Source: Niebla homalea (Eukaryota; Ascomycota; Lecanoromycetes; Lecanorales; Ramalinaceae). Taken from it: 64,000 nucleotides of DNA. A model generated the notes under the pieces. The model made no database searches. It had not been told where the DNA came from and saw nothing but the letters and a program-made list of their open reading frames with translations. A program made the translations under genes and the position numbers. Where the stretch lies: assembly GCA_019925105.1 (NCBI GenBank), contig JAHGAU010000012.1:1-64000 (forward strand), given 5' to 3'. Positions 25,782 through 37,647 of the stretch are shown piece by piece; within the stretch, counting starts at the first letter, position 1; the number at the start of each line of letters is the position of its first letter.

Positions 25782-26509
25782 AGTACGGGGGGCCATAGGG
25801 GGAAAGAGGACAGTGCGGAATTTGGAATTTAGAAAATCAAAAATCCCAAAAACGTAAAATGTTATAACTCTCATTACCTTCATTCTCAACCTCATAATCT
25901 TCATTGCCTACTACCCTCATTTGCACCCTCCCCCTCGCCCTAACTCTCACCTGCACCCTCACCTACCACCCTTGCTACTACCACCCTTATTACCTTTATT
26001 GCTCACCACTCTCACCACATTCGTCTCTTACTACTCACCACACTTATTACCCGTACCTTAGTATTAGTGAAGGTAATAGTAAGGCCAGGTTAGGTAAGTT
26101 CTCTATGGGTGATGAGGGTAAAAAGGGTGAAGGTGAGGGTGATAAAGGTGAGGGTGCAGGTGAAGTTGATAAGGGTGAGGGTGCAGGTGAGGTTGAGCGT
26201 GAGGGTGAGGCGGGGGCGAGGATGATGATGAGGGTGAGGGTGCAGGTGAAGTTAAGGGTGAGGGTGCAGGTGAGGGTAGTAAGGGTGATGAAGGTTATGA
26301 GGGTAAGAGCGAAGGTGATGAGGGTGATGAGGGTGAGAGTGAAAGTGATGAGGGTTGATAAAGAGTATGGACCAGATCGAGAAACATATAATATTGAAAG
26401 TGTAATAAGATTCATATATGAACGGGGTACTTACTCTAACACTATACCTTTTGGTTTTCTAAATTCCAAGCTCCGCACTGTCCTCTTTCTCCCTATGGCC
26501 CGCCGTACT
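25782..26509. mobile_element. 728-bp element with long terminal inverted repeats and an internal minisatellite
   Basis: The left end (25782-25838, AGTACGGGGGGCCATAGGGG and onward) and the reverse complement of the right end (26453-26509, AGTACGGCGGGCCATAGGGA and onward) match over about 55 bp with only a few differences. TA follows AG at both tips, so insertion at TA with CAGT-type ends of Tc1/mariner-pogo elements is possible, but no clean target duplication is proven. No transposase frame is inside, so it would be a non-autonomous (MITE-like) element. The left inner part is CACCCTCACC-rich and the right inner part GAGGGTGAGGGTGCAGGT-rich, so the two halves can also pair. Confidence 0.75.
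26105..26360. repeat. GAGGGT(GA/GC)-type minisatellite inside the element
   Basis: Imperfect tandem units of GAGGGTGAGGGTGCAGGTGA and shorter GAGGGTGAT forms, 6- and 9-base periods mixed. The long open frames on both strands here are products of this repeat (Val/Arg/Lys or Leu/Thr strings) and are not genes. Confidence 0.8.
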
Positions 26510-27377
26510 GCGGAATACTTGCAATACAACATTAGATTCCTCTTGGCCGGTCCAACTCTTGACGTGGCCGAAGAAGTTTAGTCTCAGGTCTTCCGTACAT
26601 GTTCCCAACACGGGAAAGCATCTGGTGAAACTCATCTTGACTCTGACGTTGAGTTTGGGGGAACATTCATTAAAATGATTGCATGCGAAAACGACAGCTT
26701 TGTACCTGAGGAACAAGGTGCCACCATCGGAGCGATCGACGGAAGCATGATCAAGACGGTCTGTCGTCATGGACTCCGCTGCTCAGTATCTGGATCGAAG
26801 TTTGTGATGGGCCTATCGTACTCGGGATCTTCCAGGACCCACTTCTATCTTTCCCCTGCATATCTCGAATTGCATGAAAGCGGGGACGATGACACTCCCA
26901 CTGGGACCATTTTCAATGACGAAGCGGCTCAGTAACAGCCTGAGAGAATATCCCTTGATTATACATCGGCTTGGTTAAAGACAATAGGTACTGGTCCCTA
27001 GTATGCAAGATCACGTGCATTGAGATCCTACGATTAGGTCCTTGCTGCGATTGGGAAGAATAGTCCCTGCAGGAGCTCAAGGTTTGATTATTGTCGTGCA
27101 TTATGCGCCTCTTCACCATCTAGCGTATCGTTACCTCTTGAATGTATCACTCTAAATGCTGCTCGCAAATGTTCGGCTAAGCACACATCGCTCAGGTATG
27201 ACTTCATCATTTTGCGTATTGATGTAATGCCCTGTGATGATATCATTACACGGACGAGAGGGATAGACTCCAGTGTCAATAAATGTTAAGCGGTCACTGA
27301 CTCGAGTACCACCTCCTCAATCCTTCACTCGAGTCAGCCAAGGTAATCCAATACTCTAAGAATTTGCCTGGCAGAAG
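26510..27377. other. Intergenic region with no supported gene
   Basis: A plus-strand frame of 86 codons (26675-26935) is present, but it has no recognisable motif and no neighbouring exon that I can join to it. Otherwise this is the 5' flank of the ammonia-lyase gene. Confidence 0.45.
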
Positions 27378-29645
27378 ATGGGCGACATGGAAACGACTAG
27401 ACACCTAGCCCGGTCCCCTCAGCAACAGCAAATCCCCTTTGTTCTGAATGGCCATAATCTGAGTATTGAGGCTATTGTTGCAATTGCTAGGTACAGTACT
27501 TCGGAATCGGCGATAGATGCTTGGTCACTAATTTAGCAGACGTGCGGCTCCTGTCCAAATAGGTGAAGAGACAAGGAACGCCGTCCAAGAAAGTGTCACG
27601 TTGCTTCAAGAAAGTCTTGATCAGGGCAATGTTATATATGGTACTTAGAAGAATCCAGCTCAGCACTCTATGTGGTTTATGACGTCTAATAGGAGCTCAT
27701 AGGTGTAAATACTGGATTTGGAGGAAGCGCCAATACGAGAACGAACAAGGTCGAAGAGCTCCAGGCAACACTAATCCGAGAACACAATGTTGGGGTTCTT
27801 GCGGACCCTACTCAAGACAAATCTCACTCTCACAGCGAGTCCATAGGACAGGATGCAGACCAGACTGAATCTATGCCTGAATCCTGGGTCCGTGCCTCGA
27901 TCCTCATTCGTATCAACTCATTGGCGGGCGGCTATTCTGGTGTTCGATCGATCCTGATAGATAACTTAGCGGAGCTTTTGATGCGAAACATCATACCAAG
28001 AGTTCCGCTTCGTGGCACCATTTCAGCGTCAGGAGATCTGATACCGTTATCGTACCTAGCTGCTACGCTCGAAGGAAGAGATAACGTCCAGGTTTGGGTT
28101 GGAGATGGAGCTAGTCGTCAAGTCATATCAGCAGCCCAAGCGCTGTCGCGAGCCTCTATTGCTCCAATCACATTAGGACCGAAAGAGGGCCTGGGTATTA
28201 TCAACGGCACCGCATTTTCTGCTGGAGTCGGTGCACTGGCAATACATGACGCCATATTCATGGGCATTCTTTCTCAAACTCTGGCATCAATGAGCGTCGA
28301 AGCTCTGCGGGGCACGACTGAGAGTTTTGATTGCTTTTTTGATGCTGTTCGACCGCACCCAGGCCAGAGGGTGGTAGCGTCGAACATCCGGCGTTTCCTT
28401 GCGAACTCGAATCTGTCACAATCCAATGATGGTGGAGAAGCCGGGTCACTGCGCCAGGACAGGTACGCTATTCGTACAGCACCTCAGTGGCTTGGCCCAG
28501 TGATGGAAGACCTGGAACTAGCAAAAAGTCAAGTCACCATTGAGTGCAATTCTGTGACCGACAACCCACTCATCGATACTTGCTCCGGTACCACTGATGA
28601 TATTCGTATCCTCCATGGCGGCAATTTCCAAGCCAAGGCAATCACATCGGCAATGGAGAAGACACGTGTCGCATTACAGTCGATAGGTCAGATGCTCTTT
28701 GCGCAATGCACAGAAATCCTTAATCCTGCAATGAACTACGGTCTACCTCCTAATCTGGCTGTGGATGAGCCGAGTGAATCTTTCCTGCTGAAAAGTGTCG
28801 ATATCACGATAGCTTCACTACAATCGGAGTTGGGCTTTCTTGCGAACCCAGTAGGAAACAATGTCCAGTCGGCAGAAATGGGAAATCAATCTCTGAACTC
28901 GTTAGCATTGATCTCGGCGCGCTATACTCATACCGCTCTCGATGTGCTATCGCAATTGGAGGCTTGCCATGTCCTTTGTCTTTGTCAAGCACTTGACTTA
29001 CGAGCAATGCATTTCAGATTTCTCGAGGAATTCGAGCCTCAGTTCAAGAAACTCACCTCTACCAATTTGGGTCAGATCTTGTACGGCGTGTCCTGCTCCA
29101 GTAATGAGAGGCAAAAGGGCGAGGATTCATTGCACTCACTCTTATGGACAAGTTTCAAGAGTAAATGCGATCAAACGACTACCATAGACTCAAGTGAGCG
29201 CTTTGTCTCCATCATCAGATCATTGCAACCCGTTATCATCGACTCCGCACCTAACTCATCTTCCGTTGAGATCTTCGACGCCATGAAAGCCTGGACACGA
29301 GCATGCTCCAGCTCAGCCCTGGTTGCATTCCGTCTGAACCGAGAAACCTATCTCAAGGCCCCTAATGCTTCACCACTACTTGGTAGGGGTTCTCTATGGA
29401 TGTACAATTTCGTCCGTAAAGAGCTTGAGGTGCCATTCCTGAGCAAATTGACGCCGCAGAGCAAAGTGCCGAGCACATTCCCGCAAACCACCACTACTGG
29501 TGGCGGTGATGGTACAATCAACGCTCCGAAAAATCACAGACCAAGCATCACAACAGGTGGACACATGACAACAATTCACGATGCTATTCGCGATGGCAGG
29601 CTGCAGCGTTCATTTGTGCAATGCGGCCTTCTAGATTCATCTTGA
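27378..29645 (+). CDS. Aromatic amino acid ammonia-lyase (PAL/HAL family)
   Basis: Deaminates phenylalanine (or Tyr/His) without a redox cofactor, giving cinnamate-type products. Three exons, 27378-27490, 27540-27640 and 27703-29645, code for 718 aa, the usual size of fungal PAL. The second splice rebuilds the conserved IYGVNTGFGGSANTRT with the catalytic Tyr (about residue 71). GTISASGDLIPLSYLAA holds the Ala180-Ser181-Gly182 triad that cyclises to the MIO group. ECNSVTDNPLID and EMGNQSLNSLALISARYT are further family blocks. The selectivity region reads LIREHNVGVL, which resembles fungal PAL (His then polar) more than bacterial HAL, but substrate choice is inference. The frame is intact. The next gene downstream is a methyltransferase on the same strand. 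Confidence 0.92.
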
Positions 29646-30315
29646 GGGGCTCAGTTTACGGTACTGAGCTGTCAGGGAGTTCATGATTTTGTTGGTCAAT
29701 TAAATTGGCTCTTGGAGCACCTTCCTAGTCTCGTAGGGTCTTGAATAAAAATATGAAAATAGAGTCGTCAACATTGGACAACACGCAAGTGTGAGAATTA
29801 GAACCTGGAGCAAGTCGGCTTTTCCGTCTCAGGAAATGCGATACGAGAGAGTATCCTTGTAAGACGAAGGTTAAGTCGGTCTGCAGAACGAGAATGGTAA
29901 ATTACATTGAGGAAGCCCTTGCCTTTGCAGCAGATCGCCCGGAGATCCTTTTTTCATACGACCTTGTGTGCTTTTGCTCACACACGCAGAAATCTCTCTG
30001 ATGGCTCTTAACATTATGCTCCGGATCTGATTTCACATTTGGTTTGATGGCCCTGTTCATGCGTGCTGCATCGTTGGCTGCGTATGCATGAAACCTCAGA
30101 TACATAGTACCTCATGGCTCTGGCACCCTAGGCCACTTTATGCCTGTCTTCCCCCACCTACTCTCCGAGGTCGGCTTCTCCAGCAGATCCATTAACCCGG
30201 GCTGCAACTCCACCCACCAAAGAACTATTTCAGTCTGGAGGAACACCTGCAGTATTATTCCCAATTGAAGAACTCGAACTTTATGGATTCTCCAAGAGAA
30301 GCGAGTAGTTCTGCA
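29646..30315. other. Intergenic region between ammonia-lyase and methyltransferase
   Basis: No complete gene is seen. The last part (about 30,190-30,315) may contain a lost first exon of the methyltransferase, since an acceptor-like TTCTGCAG ends at 30,316 just before the first recognisable coding block. Confidence 0.4.
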
Positions 30316-30316
30316 G

Positions 30317-31157
30317 CATGACTTCTACGTCAGAAAAATCCATTTCGATCTTCGTAACGTTGAGTCACTGTTCCTTGACGAAGCCAACATCATTTCCAAC
30401 AGCAACTTTGCTGCTGGGCGAGAATTGCTTCGAGCCAACTCCAAAATTCCTGAAGAGGAACTTGCCTCTCACATTCTAGACAATGCGAGTTGTGCCATCA
30501 TTGTGTACTCCGCTTCCTGATATGCACTCTTCCCGAGCACAACGTATATTTCTTGATACTCTCCCGTCTTCTCAAGGTGCTGCCCATCTCGATGTTGGCT
30601 GCTGCTTGGCTCAAGAAATTCGCAAACTTGCATTCGATGGAGCTTCAAGTACCAATTGCGTTGGCATAGACCTCGAGCCCGGCTTCTTCACCATTAGTGA
30701 GACCCTGTTCCGTGACCAAGGCCGCCTAGCTGCTCGCTTTTTCAGTGCTGACATCTTTCCAGATGATGACCCTGTGTTTGCCGACTTTCGTGGAGGCATC
30801 GACATTGTGCATGCTAGCAGCTCTCTCTATTTATTTGGATTGCCGAAGCCGCGTCAAATTGCTCTAACGATTGCAAGAGTTGTGCGACCTTCGCCGGGCT
30901 CTCTAGTTTTAGGACTGCAGCTTGCAGCCGAGGGCGAGGCCGAGAACATCCCTGTGTTCAGTGAAAAGGAACCCACGTACTGCCACTCCCTGGCCACGAT
31001 GCAAATGCTTTGGGACAATGCGGCACGAGAAGCTGGACTGGACGAGCACGGGCTGAAGTGGAAAATGGAAACCAGAGAGAAGCGTGTGCCAGAAATCAGG
31101 AGTATTGGTCCCCTCGCGAATCCCAGACTGATTGAGGTCATGTGGTTTGCCGAGTAG
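30317..31157 (+). pseudogene. Class I SAM-dependent methyltransferase, frameshifted
   Basis: The intact part (30483-31157) codes 224 residues with SAM motif I AHLDVGCCLAQEIRKLAFDG, then VGIDLEPGFF as the acidic motif II region, and a C-terminal half typical of fungal secondary-metabolism methyltransferases. Upstream, from about 30,317, a different frame reads HFDLRNVESLFLDEANII and KIPEEELASHILDN, which looks like the normal N-terminal part. The two frames would join if one of the two As in ACAATG at about 30,481 were absent, giving a continuous ILDMRVV. So one extra base breaks the gene, unless it is a sequencing error. The first exon upstream is not identified. Its place next to the ammonia-lyase suggests a methylated cinnamate-type product, which is inference. 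Confidence 0.7.
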
Positions 31158-33057
31158 GTAATGAGGGATTTGGCTTGCTGGTATATGGTCTGATCGCAGG
31201 TTTCGCAGACATGTCGCCAGGTGTGGATCGTAAGCACGTTTCAAGTGGAAGTGTACACTGAATGGGAAAAATGGTCTCCTCATCAGTATGAAAATACTGT
31301 TGCTGGTCACGGCTATTGAGATAGAGAGTTTCTTCGAGCTGCCAATGCATGTAAGACAGGCTTCAGCAGAGAGTTTCTTTACCTCTCGATCCTCCTACGC
31401 CGTTAGATCGCCCTACGAATTTGAGATCATGTCAAGACATGCCTCTTTTCTTGCCACTTTGATCGCGCATTATATGGGAAAACTCCCTTCTTTCGAAAGC
31501 ATTACATACCTTCGCCTCGCCACGGCTACTGATGGTTGCATGGGAAGACGTGATTTGAAGTGCCACACCAGTACGCGGTGACCCTCCAATTTCCACCTTG
31601 CAACCGAACAGGGTTTAAGATCGGCCTGCGCCTCCATGCTGGACCATCGACGAAATCATTGCGAACAATTTCGGCCTTACCCTGCAGTATCTATTGTTGA
31701 AAGGCAGACCCAATCTCAAATCCTTGCGTCTGGGGCCTTGGAGTAAATCACTCCAGGCATCAATCGATTTGGTCACCCTAGCATGGGAGGAAAATGGCAA
31801 AATCTCCATCGATCAGAGAGCGATCCACGGAGTTGAGCAAGCCAGTCACTGGCCTGCACTGCATTTGATGATGTTGAAGAAAAGGACGAAGGCATAGAAC
31901 TAGATATTGGGGAGACCGGGTAGGATGTTTTTGGCAATCTGCCCCGGGTCTGACGAGATGCCAACTTAAGATAAGTCAAATGTTTTGGGATCTTATATGA
32001 CCGCGCCTCTCGAAGTTGGGCGCCTTGATCGATTTGATTGTATAATCATTGTTCAGAACAGGGTTATTTTCAGTATTGTAGCTGATCTTGTCTCCCAACG
32101 TATCCGCTTCGCCGAATTTTTTTGATTCTCGCATTAACCGCAAGTGTCATGAGATACACGACAAGTCTGGTTGGGAAAACCAACAGCGTCGATGTCGTAC
32201 CGTCTTGCCAGCTTCGTCTTGCCAGCTTCGTCTTGCCAGCTTCGTCTTGCCAGCTTGAAGATCCCTGGCAGAACCTCCTTATCTCCCCGATGTTCGGCCG
32301 ATCATTAATGTTGATCATAGATCGAAGCCGAATAACTTGCGAAGCTGACAGACATATCTCGTCGACGCCATGACAATATCACCGGCGGAGTCTCAGAGAT
32401 TCGAAAAGCTCATTAGAGTCATAATCTCCACGTCCCAATCTGATCCTGCGAAGTCCGAATGACGCAACAAACCAGCGTTCGTCGATTCAAACATTCTCGC
32501 AATTCGTGCCAGTGGCGAGCTTCGTTCATAATGAATTGATGAGCGTCGATATGATTAGAAAAGCAAACGAGCATGGTGGAGAAGCCAACTTTATTATTCA
32601 GATTGGAGTGCGACGGAAACCTGATTGGTTGATTGGTTGGCTTCGGCACCTCGCCAGGTCCGCCACCGATTTACCTCTTTTGAGGCCTGCATGCTCGAAA
32701 AGGATAGTGAGACCTGCATTGACGCCTTGGCGAGGCTTGCGGGGCCGACCATTGCTGACAAAAATACTGACAAAAGCCGAAATTTGTCTTAAAAGGCGCT
32801 GAAAACTCCAAAACCCTATCTCGGGTTTTGGAGTTTTGTGATTTCAAAGCTCGTTGCCAGAAGTCTCGACTTGGCTGTTGGCTCCAAGACGTCATGACGC
32901 TGCTTAGAGCTATCCAGATGGGGAGGCCACTCAGAATAAAGGACGGCACTCTGGCACCTTCTTTCGACGTTTCTGTCAATCATCACTACCTCAACATACA
33001 GATCCCGTCCTCGTCCCGGCAAAATCTACGCTTGAGAATCCCGCTTGGAAAAGTTTC
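31158..33057. other. Long gene-poor stretch
   Basis: About 1.9 kb with only short overlapping frames. The one clear structure is a 14-bp minisatellite at about 32,205-32,255. The final 200 bases are the 5' flank of the metallo-beta-lactamase-fold gene. Confidence 0.5.
32205..32255. repeat. 14-bp tandem repeat TTGCCAGCTTCGTC
   Basis: Three and a half uninterrupted copies of the 14-mer TTGCCAGCTTCGTC. Copies are identical, so the array is recent. It lies in non-coding sequence. Confidence 0.85.
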
Positions 33058-34110
33058 ATGATGCGTTTCGTGTCGGCCTTGAGCACAGCTTTATGCTGTC
33101 TCCCTTACTTGAACGTCGCAGCACAAAATACGAGTGCAGCAGCAGTGCATACGTACCTGCCCATCCCCTCTTCAGCAGCCAGTGTTCCTCTCAATCCGGC
33201 CGGCTATGCCCTGGAAGACTTCGGGAATGGCGCCTTCTTGGTCACAGAAGGAGTCTATCAAGCGCTCTTCATTGTTGCCTCCGCGGGCGTGGTCCTCGTT
33301 GACGCACCTCCAACCATCGGCCACAAGATCCTCTTCGCCATCCGCAATACCACCCACCTTCCAATTACCCATTTCATCTACAGCCACTCACATGCAGACC
33401 ACATTGGAGCAGCCTCTGTCATCACCTCCGCCTACCCGAATGCAACCATCATTGCACACGCTGACACCTTCACTCAGCTGAACATGACGGGCGAGCCGAC
33501 ACGCCCTCTTCCCACAAAGACCTTTCAAGATGAACACAAGCTCTGTGTGGGCAATCAGACCCTGCAGCTCAGCTACAAAGGCATCAACCACGTTCCTGGC
33601 AACATCTTCATTTTCCATTCCGCATCCAAGACGCTTATGATCGTCGATATCGTCTTTCCCGGCTGGGTGCCGTTCGACCGGCTCGGAGAGGTGGACTACG
33701 TGCCTGGTTACATCAAAGCGCATGATCAGATCCTCGCTTACGACTTTGTTCATTTCGTTGGGGGCCACTTGTCACGGTCTGGGACGAGGGAAGATGTGTT
33801 GACGCAGCAGAAATATGTAGCCGATCTGTTCAATAATTGCAAATCTGCCATTCAGGCCAATGGAACGGACGATCCTGTCGTGGGGGCCCAGAAGATTGTA
33901 GGAGCCTCGCTCGCAGCCAATCCGGGAAATAGCTGGGCGGAGTTCAGAACCTATCTGGATGTGATCAATAGTTATTGTGCAAACGTCACGGGTGAGGTGT
34001 GGGATGGTGTGTTGGCTGGGGTGGATGTGTTTGGGGAGAGCAATGCTAACGTGATGGTTGAGAGTTTGAGGATTGATTATGGAGTACTGGGACCGTTTGG
34101 GGTGATGTAG
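33058..34110 (+). CDS. Secreted metallo-beta-lactamase-fold hydrolase
   Basis: Single exon, 350 aa. The start has two adjacent Met codons (33058 and 33061). A signal peptide follows (FVSALSTALCCLPYLNVAAQ). The zinc motif HxHxDH reads IYSHSHADHIG with His110, His112, Asp114 and His115. Further His ligands are likely in INHVPGN and FVGGHLSRSG, and the VLVDAPP strand precedes the motif as usual. Several N-glycosylation sequons support secretion. The family hydrolyses esters, thioesters or lactams; the substrate is unknown. It is the only single-exon accessory gene in this part of the window, and its GC content and codon use look a little richer than its neighbours. Confidence 0.88.
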   Translation: MMRFVSALSTALCCLPYLNVAAQNTSAAAVHTYLPIPSSAASVPLNPAGYALEDFGNGAFLVTEGVYQALFIVASAGVVLVDAPPTIGHKILFAIRNTTHLPITHFIYSHSHADHIGAASVITSAYPNATIIAHADTFTQLNMTGEPTRPLPTKTFQDEHKLCVGNQTLQLSYKGINHVPGNIFIFHSASKTLMIVDIVFPGWVPFDRLGEVDYVPGYIKAHDQILAYDFVHFVGGHLSRSGTREDVLTQQKYVADLFNNCKSAIQANGTDDPVVGAQKIVGASLAANPGNSWAEFRTYLDVINSYCANVTGEVWDGVLAGVDVFGESNANVMVESLRIDYGVLGPFGVM

Positions 34111-34309
34111 AAGGGAAGAGTGTTGACGTTGTACTGTACAGGGAGGCAGAAGAAGAAGACTTCCAAGTGCCGCAGATGTAGTTGATCGACAGTCTTTGAA
34201 TGATCAAAACCTGAATACATAGTTGCGAAGATCTTTGCACTGCTTCCCCTACTTCTTCCTCGTCTGAGGACCCGCCGACAGCGTGGCAAAGCGACAGTTT
34301 CACTTCATC

Positions 34310-34952
34310 TCACCTTCCTACTCCCTGGTCCCTACTATTCATCGCATCCTGCAAAGCCCCCAGATTGTCCGCCCAATTTCCTCCCATACTTGTCAAAATC
34401 TCCTTGATATCCTTAGACTCCACTTCCTTCCGCTCCCCCATATGCGCGGCAATACGCCCCTGCATATTCTTCACCTCATCCATTTCAGCCTGTTCCTCTA
34501 AGGTAGGCGGTCTAGGTGTCCAGCGTGGGCTACCGGCATCGTAATGTTCGGACATCTTGTGGCTGGGAGAACCAGGTGGCGGGCACAGTAAAACTTCGAC
34601 ACGCGTTTTCTTGACAAAATCACTCTCTTTGGTTTGCCAGAGCGGGCCGAGCAGAGTCTGGAAGTTGATATCGTTGTCTTCACCGGTGATTATCAGACGA
34701 CGGACAGGGTACCTGTTTACGTCAATGACATTCTCACATGAGCCGTTGACAAGTCATCATTTGTTACATCAAGCCACTCTGGGAACCGAATTCGCCCCCG
34801 CGTGGGAACTCGAGGTTCAGACGTGTTGCCAGAGCCTGCGCTTCGGGCTTGGTGCTGGCGACATTGTTCCAATAGTAGTGGGGCTCGCGAGCGCGATTGC
34901 GACCGGCGCGTCCTGGCATAATAGAATTTGGAAAGAATCTACTTGTGGGCAA
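34310..34952 (-). CDS. Uncharacterised 195-aa protein
   Basis: Two exons on the minus strand, 34952-34768 and 34712-34310, joined by a 55-nt GTAACA...AACAG intron, give an uninterrupted 195-aa frame. The join reads FGSQSGLMYPVRRLIITGED. No known domain is recognised. The N-terminus is short and basic (GRAGRNRAREPHYYWNNVAS) and there is no signal peptide. The middle has GPLWQTKESDFVKKTRVEV. The C-terminal 60 residues are acidic/basic and helix-like (EEQAEMDEVKNMQGRIAAHM), perhaps a short coiled coil. A second Met at residue 12 could be the true start. It is convergent with the metallo-beta-lactamase-fold gene, 200 bases apart. Confidence 0.6.
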
Positions 34953-37238
34953 TGATCAAGTAGAGGACGTGAAGGTTTGTATGTTGTTTGATGGTGAGAG
35001 TGAAGTGTTGATGGTAATAGAAACCTTTTGTGATGACGCAAGGGGGCTGTGTCTGCAATTACCCGTCACTGACCATGATCCTATGGCTGAGCCACGGCCA
35101 ATCGCGATCCCGCATCGTGATTGCCCAAAGCGTCTAGAGTGTGACGTAGCACCGATATCTTACACGCAATCGGCGCTTTGCATAAATCTCTTTGCTAGCT
35201 AGACAAAGGACGAGTTGACGAAAAAGATCATCCTTTTCATCAAGTACACTGAACCCCCTTATAACGATTACCCTTTGTAACGATAACCGGTATATATCCA
35301 TTTCAGATTGGGGACGGCCGGTTGGCTCTACCCGACTTAATAACTTATCGCTATACCGATACGCTTGTGAGGAGCAGCCCATGGCCGGTCTTGCCAATCT
35401 GTCGACTGAGGCTCGCATGTCTCCTTCATTCGACGTAATTGAATTGTTTGAACCATGATGACTTCTGTATTTGACTCAACACAGCTCTAGCACTTGGTGA
35501 AAAACAAGAGCCATGCGTGTTGCAATCTCAATACTATGTCTAGTCTCGTTTGATGAGTTTGGTAAGGGGCTACAGGATCCTAATTTACTGGGGTGTTGTC
35601 AGCACGACCTGCAATCATTACGACCGCATTCGCTAAGTGGTAATCGATATGAGACTGCCAAAGTCGAATTATCGCTATCACGGTTTCTTCACTGCAGGGG
35701 GAGACATGACAAGCGACTTTATTCTAGTGTGTATTTGATTACGCCACTCAAAATGACTCATGCCAGCGACAAGCTTCAAGCCTCGAAAAGGTACACACCT
35801 TGATTAGCATAAGGCCGCCAGCATCTCCTTGTCGCAAGACTAGTCGCTTTCTGCCTATGGCAGCGTCCGTCAAATTTCCTAAAGAATCCCTGCCCATGAA
35901 TTGTCGAATCTCTTTACCCTTGAGGAAACCCTTGACGGAGTTCACGGCGATAAGGCCAACGCTTTCGCCTTTGAACATCGAATTACAGGCACCACCAGCA
36001 TCGAGCTCTTCCTCTCATCCGTTGACAAAGTACCACGAGCCGCTACCATTAGATTGATCAAGCCCAACCAAGAATATGGTAGAATGACTCGCTAACTCGC
36101 AAGGGTCACTGGATGATCTGATATCAAGCTATGGCATCAACGCCAAGTCGTTACAGCGCAGGCAAAAAACAGGATGGTTATATGATCATCAAGCCATGAA
36201 ATACTATGTAGAGGCAAATGGCAAAGAAGATCTACCCATGTGCCCTAGGGCCGCTGAGACGACACACGAGTGTCTCTTAAGGAGGGGTTTGAAGACGTGG
36301 AAGTCGAGATCGTGCTTCCACCGAGTCAAATCCGTAAGATAAGCGGGTCTAGTAGGGATGATGAGCTTCTTGACGATGTCGCGCTCAACGAGCAGACAAA
36401 CAACGTGATGGACGATTATTCGACTAATCTGCCGAGAAAATCAGTGCGGTAGGTGAAGCTCGATCGCTTTTCACAATCGGGGTATACTTCTCGCTGGCAT
36501 CCTTTGTATTCTACTTATCTATGGGAATCCCGATTCTCTACATACGTTCTGGTACCATCACCCATGTGCCATATTGTGTAAAACCCAAAGTGAGTAAACC
36601 TCCTGGCTGTGCCTTTCCGAGCCAGGCAACAGGATAACACGTGAGATGAAGCCAGCTTGCATCGTATCCTGTCACCGCCTTTCCGTTGCGGCAATTGAGA
36701 CGGCGAAGACCAAATGTGAGGATGCAATCAGACAGAAAGCCCCGCTCTTTGGCTTCGAGCTTGATATCAGTGTGACTTCGCGGTGTTGTGGCTCGGTGAT
36801 CACCGTCAAAGGAGCTGATGCCCTTTGACCTATAATGAGTTTTAGAAGCGGCCAGTCCCCTGTGCCAAGAGCGTTGCATTAGCATGATGTTGCATACTTA
36901 GATCATCATCAATGTTCGGATTCAGTCGGGGCGACACCATGGGACGGTGGTCTTTTGGGGAAGCGGACGGCTTCGAGAGCGTAGGCATGGCAGGCGAGGC
37001 AAAATTCGAGAATTGAGAACAACGCGTTCAAGAATGTGACATGTCAGTTCACAGGTAATGTACACTAAGCTTGTTGAAAGCCCCGTGACATACAACATCT
37101 GCCAACCACCGAAACGAAAGTTAAGGCCCCCAATTCGCCATTACGACGATTTCCCCCAATCGGATCCTCCCCGACGTTCAACACAGAACAATCCTCATAT
37201 CGCCCATTTCTGACACGCCCACTCACTAGCGTGCCCTC
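34953..37238. other. Long stretch without a supported gene
   Basis: About 2.3 kb. Short plus-strand frames at 35901-36095 and 36270-36452 are charged and might be remnants of a gene, but frames change and no family is recognised. Nothing else is seen. Confidence 0.45.
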
Positions 37239-37647
37239 CTATCCGCAATGTGGTCCATTGCCCGATCCCTGGCACTTCTGATTACCGCACTTGGCAGCCA
37301 ATTCCCACTTGCCGCCCTTGCAGACCAGCTACATAAATATTATCATCAGCGGTTTGTCTGACCACCCTCTAATCCCATACTTCTGTGCCACAGAAGACAT
37401 GAGAATAGGCTTGTTGACTCACAATTGCGTTTTGGTTGCAGTTGCACTTGTGATTTCCGTTAGTGCCGCAAGCAGCGCCTATAGTTGGGCAAGTGGCGTC
37501 AGGCTCGCGGGCCTTGAGCAGCTCGACTGCCTCGGGGTTGGCGAAGGCTTCAGCTTCCGCGAGAGCTTCTGGGTTGGCGACGGGTGCTGGGGAGCACAGA
37601 GATGTGGCAAGGAGGGAGAGGAGGGAGAAGGTGAGTGAGGCACGCAT
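37239..37647 (-). CDS. Small secreted cysteine-rich protein (effector-like)
   Basis: Two exons, 37647-37423 and 37328-37239, joined by a 94-nt GTGAGT...TGTAG intron (phase 0), give 104 aa. Residues 1-18 are a signal peptide (MRASLTFSLLSLLATSLC). A short acidic propeptide rich in Ala, Glu and Pro (NPEALAEAEAFANPEAVE) ends at LLKARE, where a Kex2-like or similar cut is plausible. The mature part has eight cysteines with spacing C-6-C-7-C-1-C-7-C-10-C-4-C-8-C, so four disulfides are possible, and it ends at GPHCG. This layout is typical of fungal secreted effectors or antimicrobial-type proteins. Function is inferred from layout only. The longer upstream frame with an earlier start would bury the signal peptide and is not preferred. 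Confidence 0.78.

Noticed and set aside
25904..26581. 225-codon plus-strand and 122-codon minus-strand frames
   Set aside because: Both are products of the GAGGGT-type minisatellite inside the inverted-repeat element.
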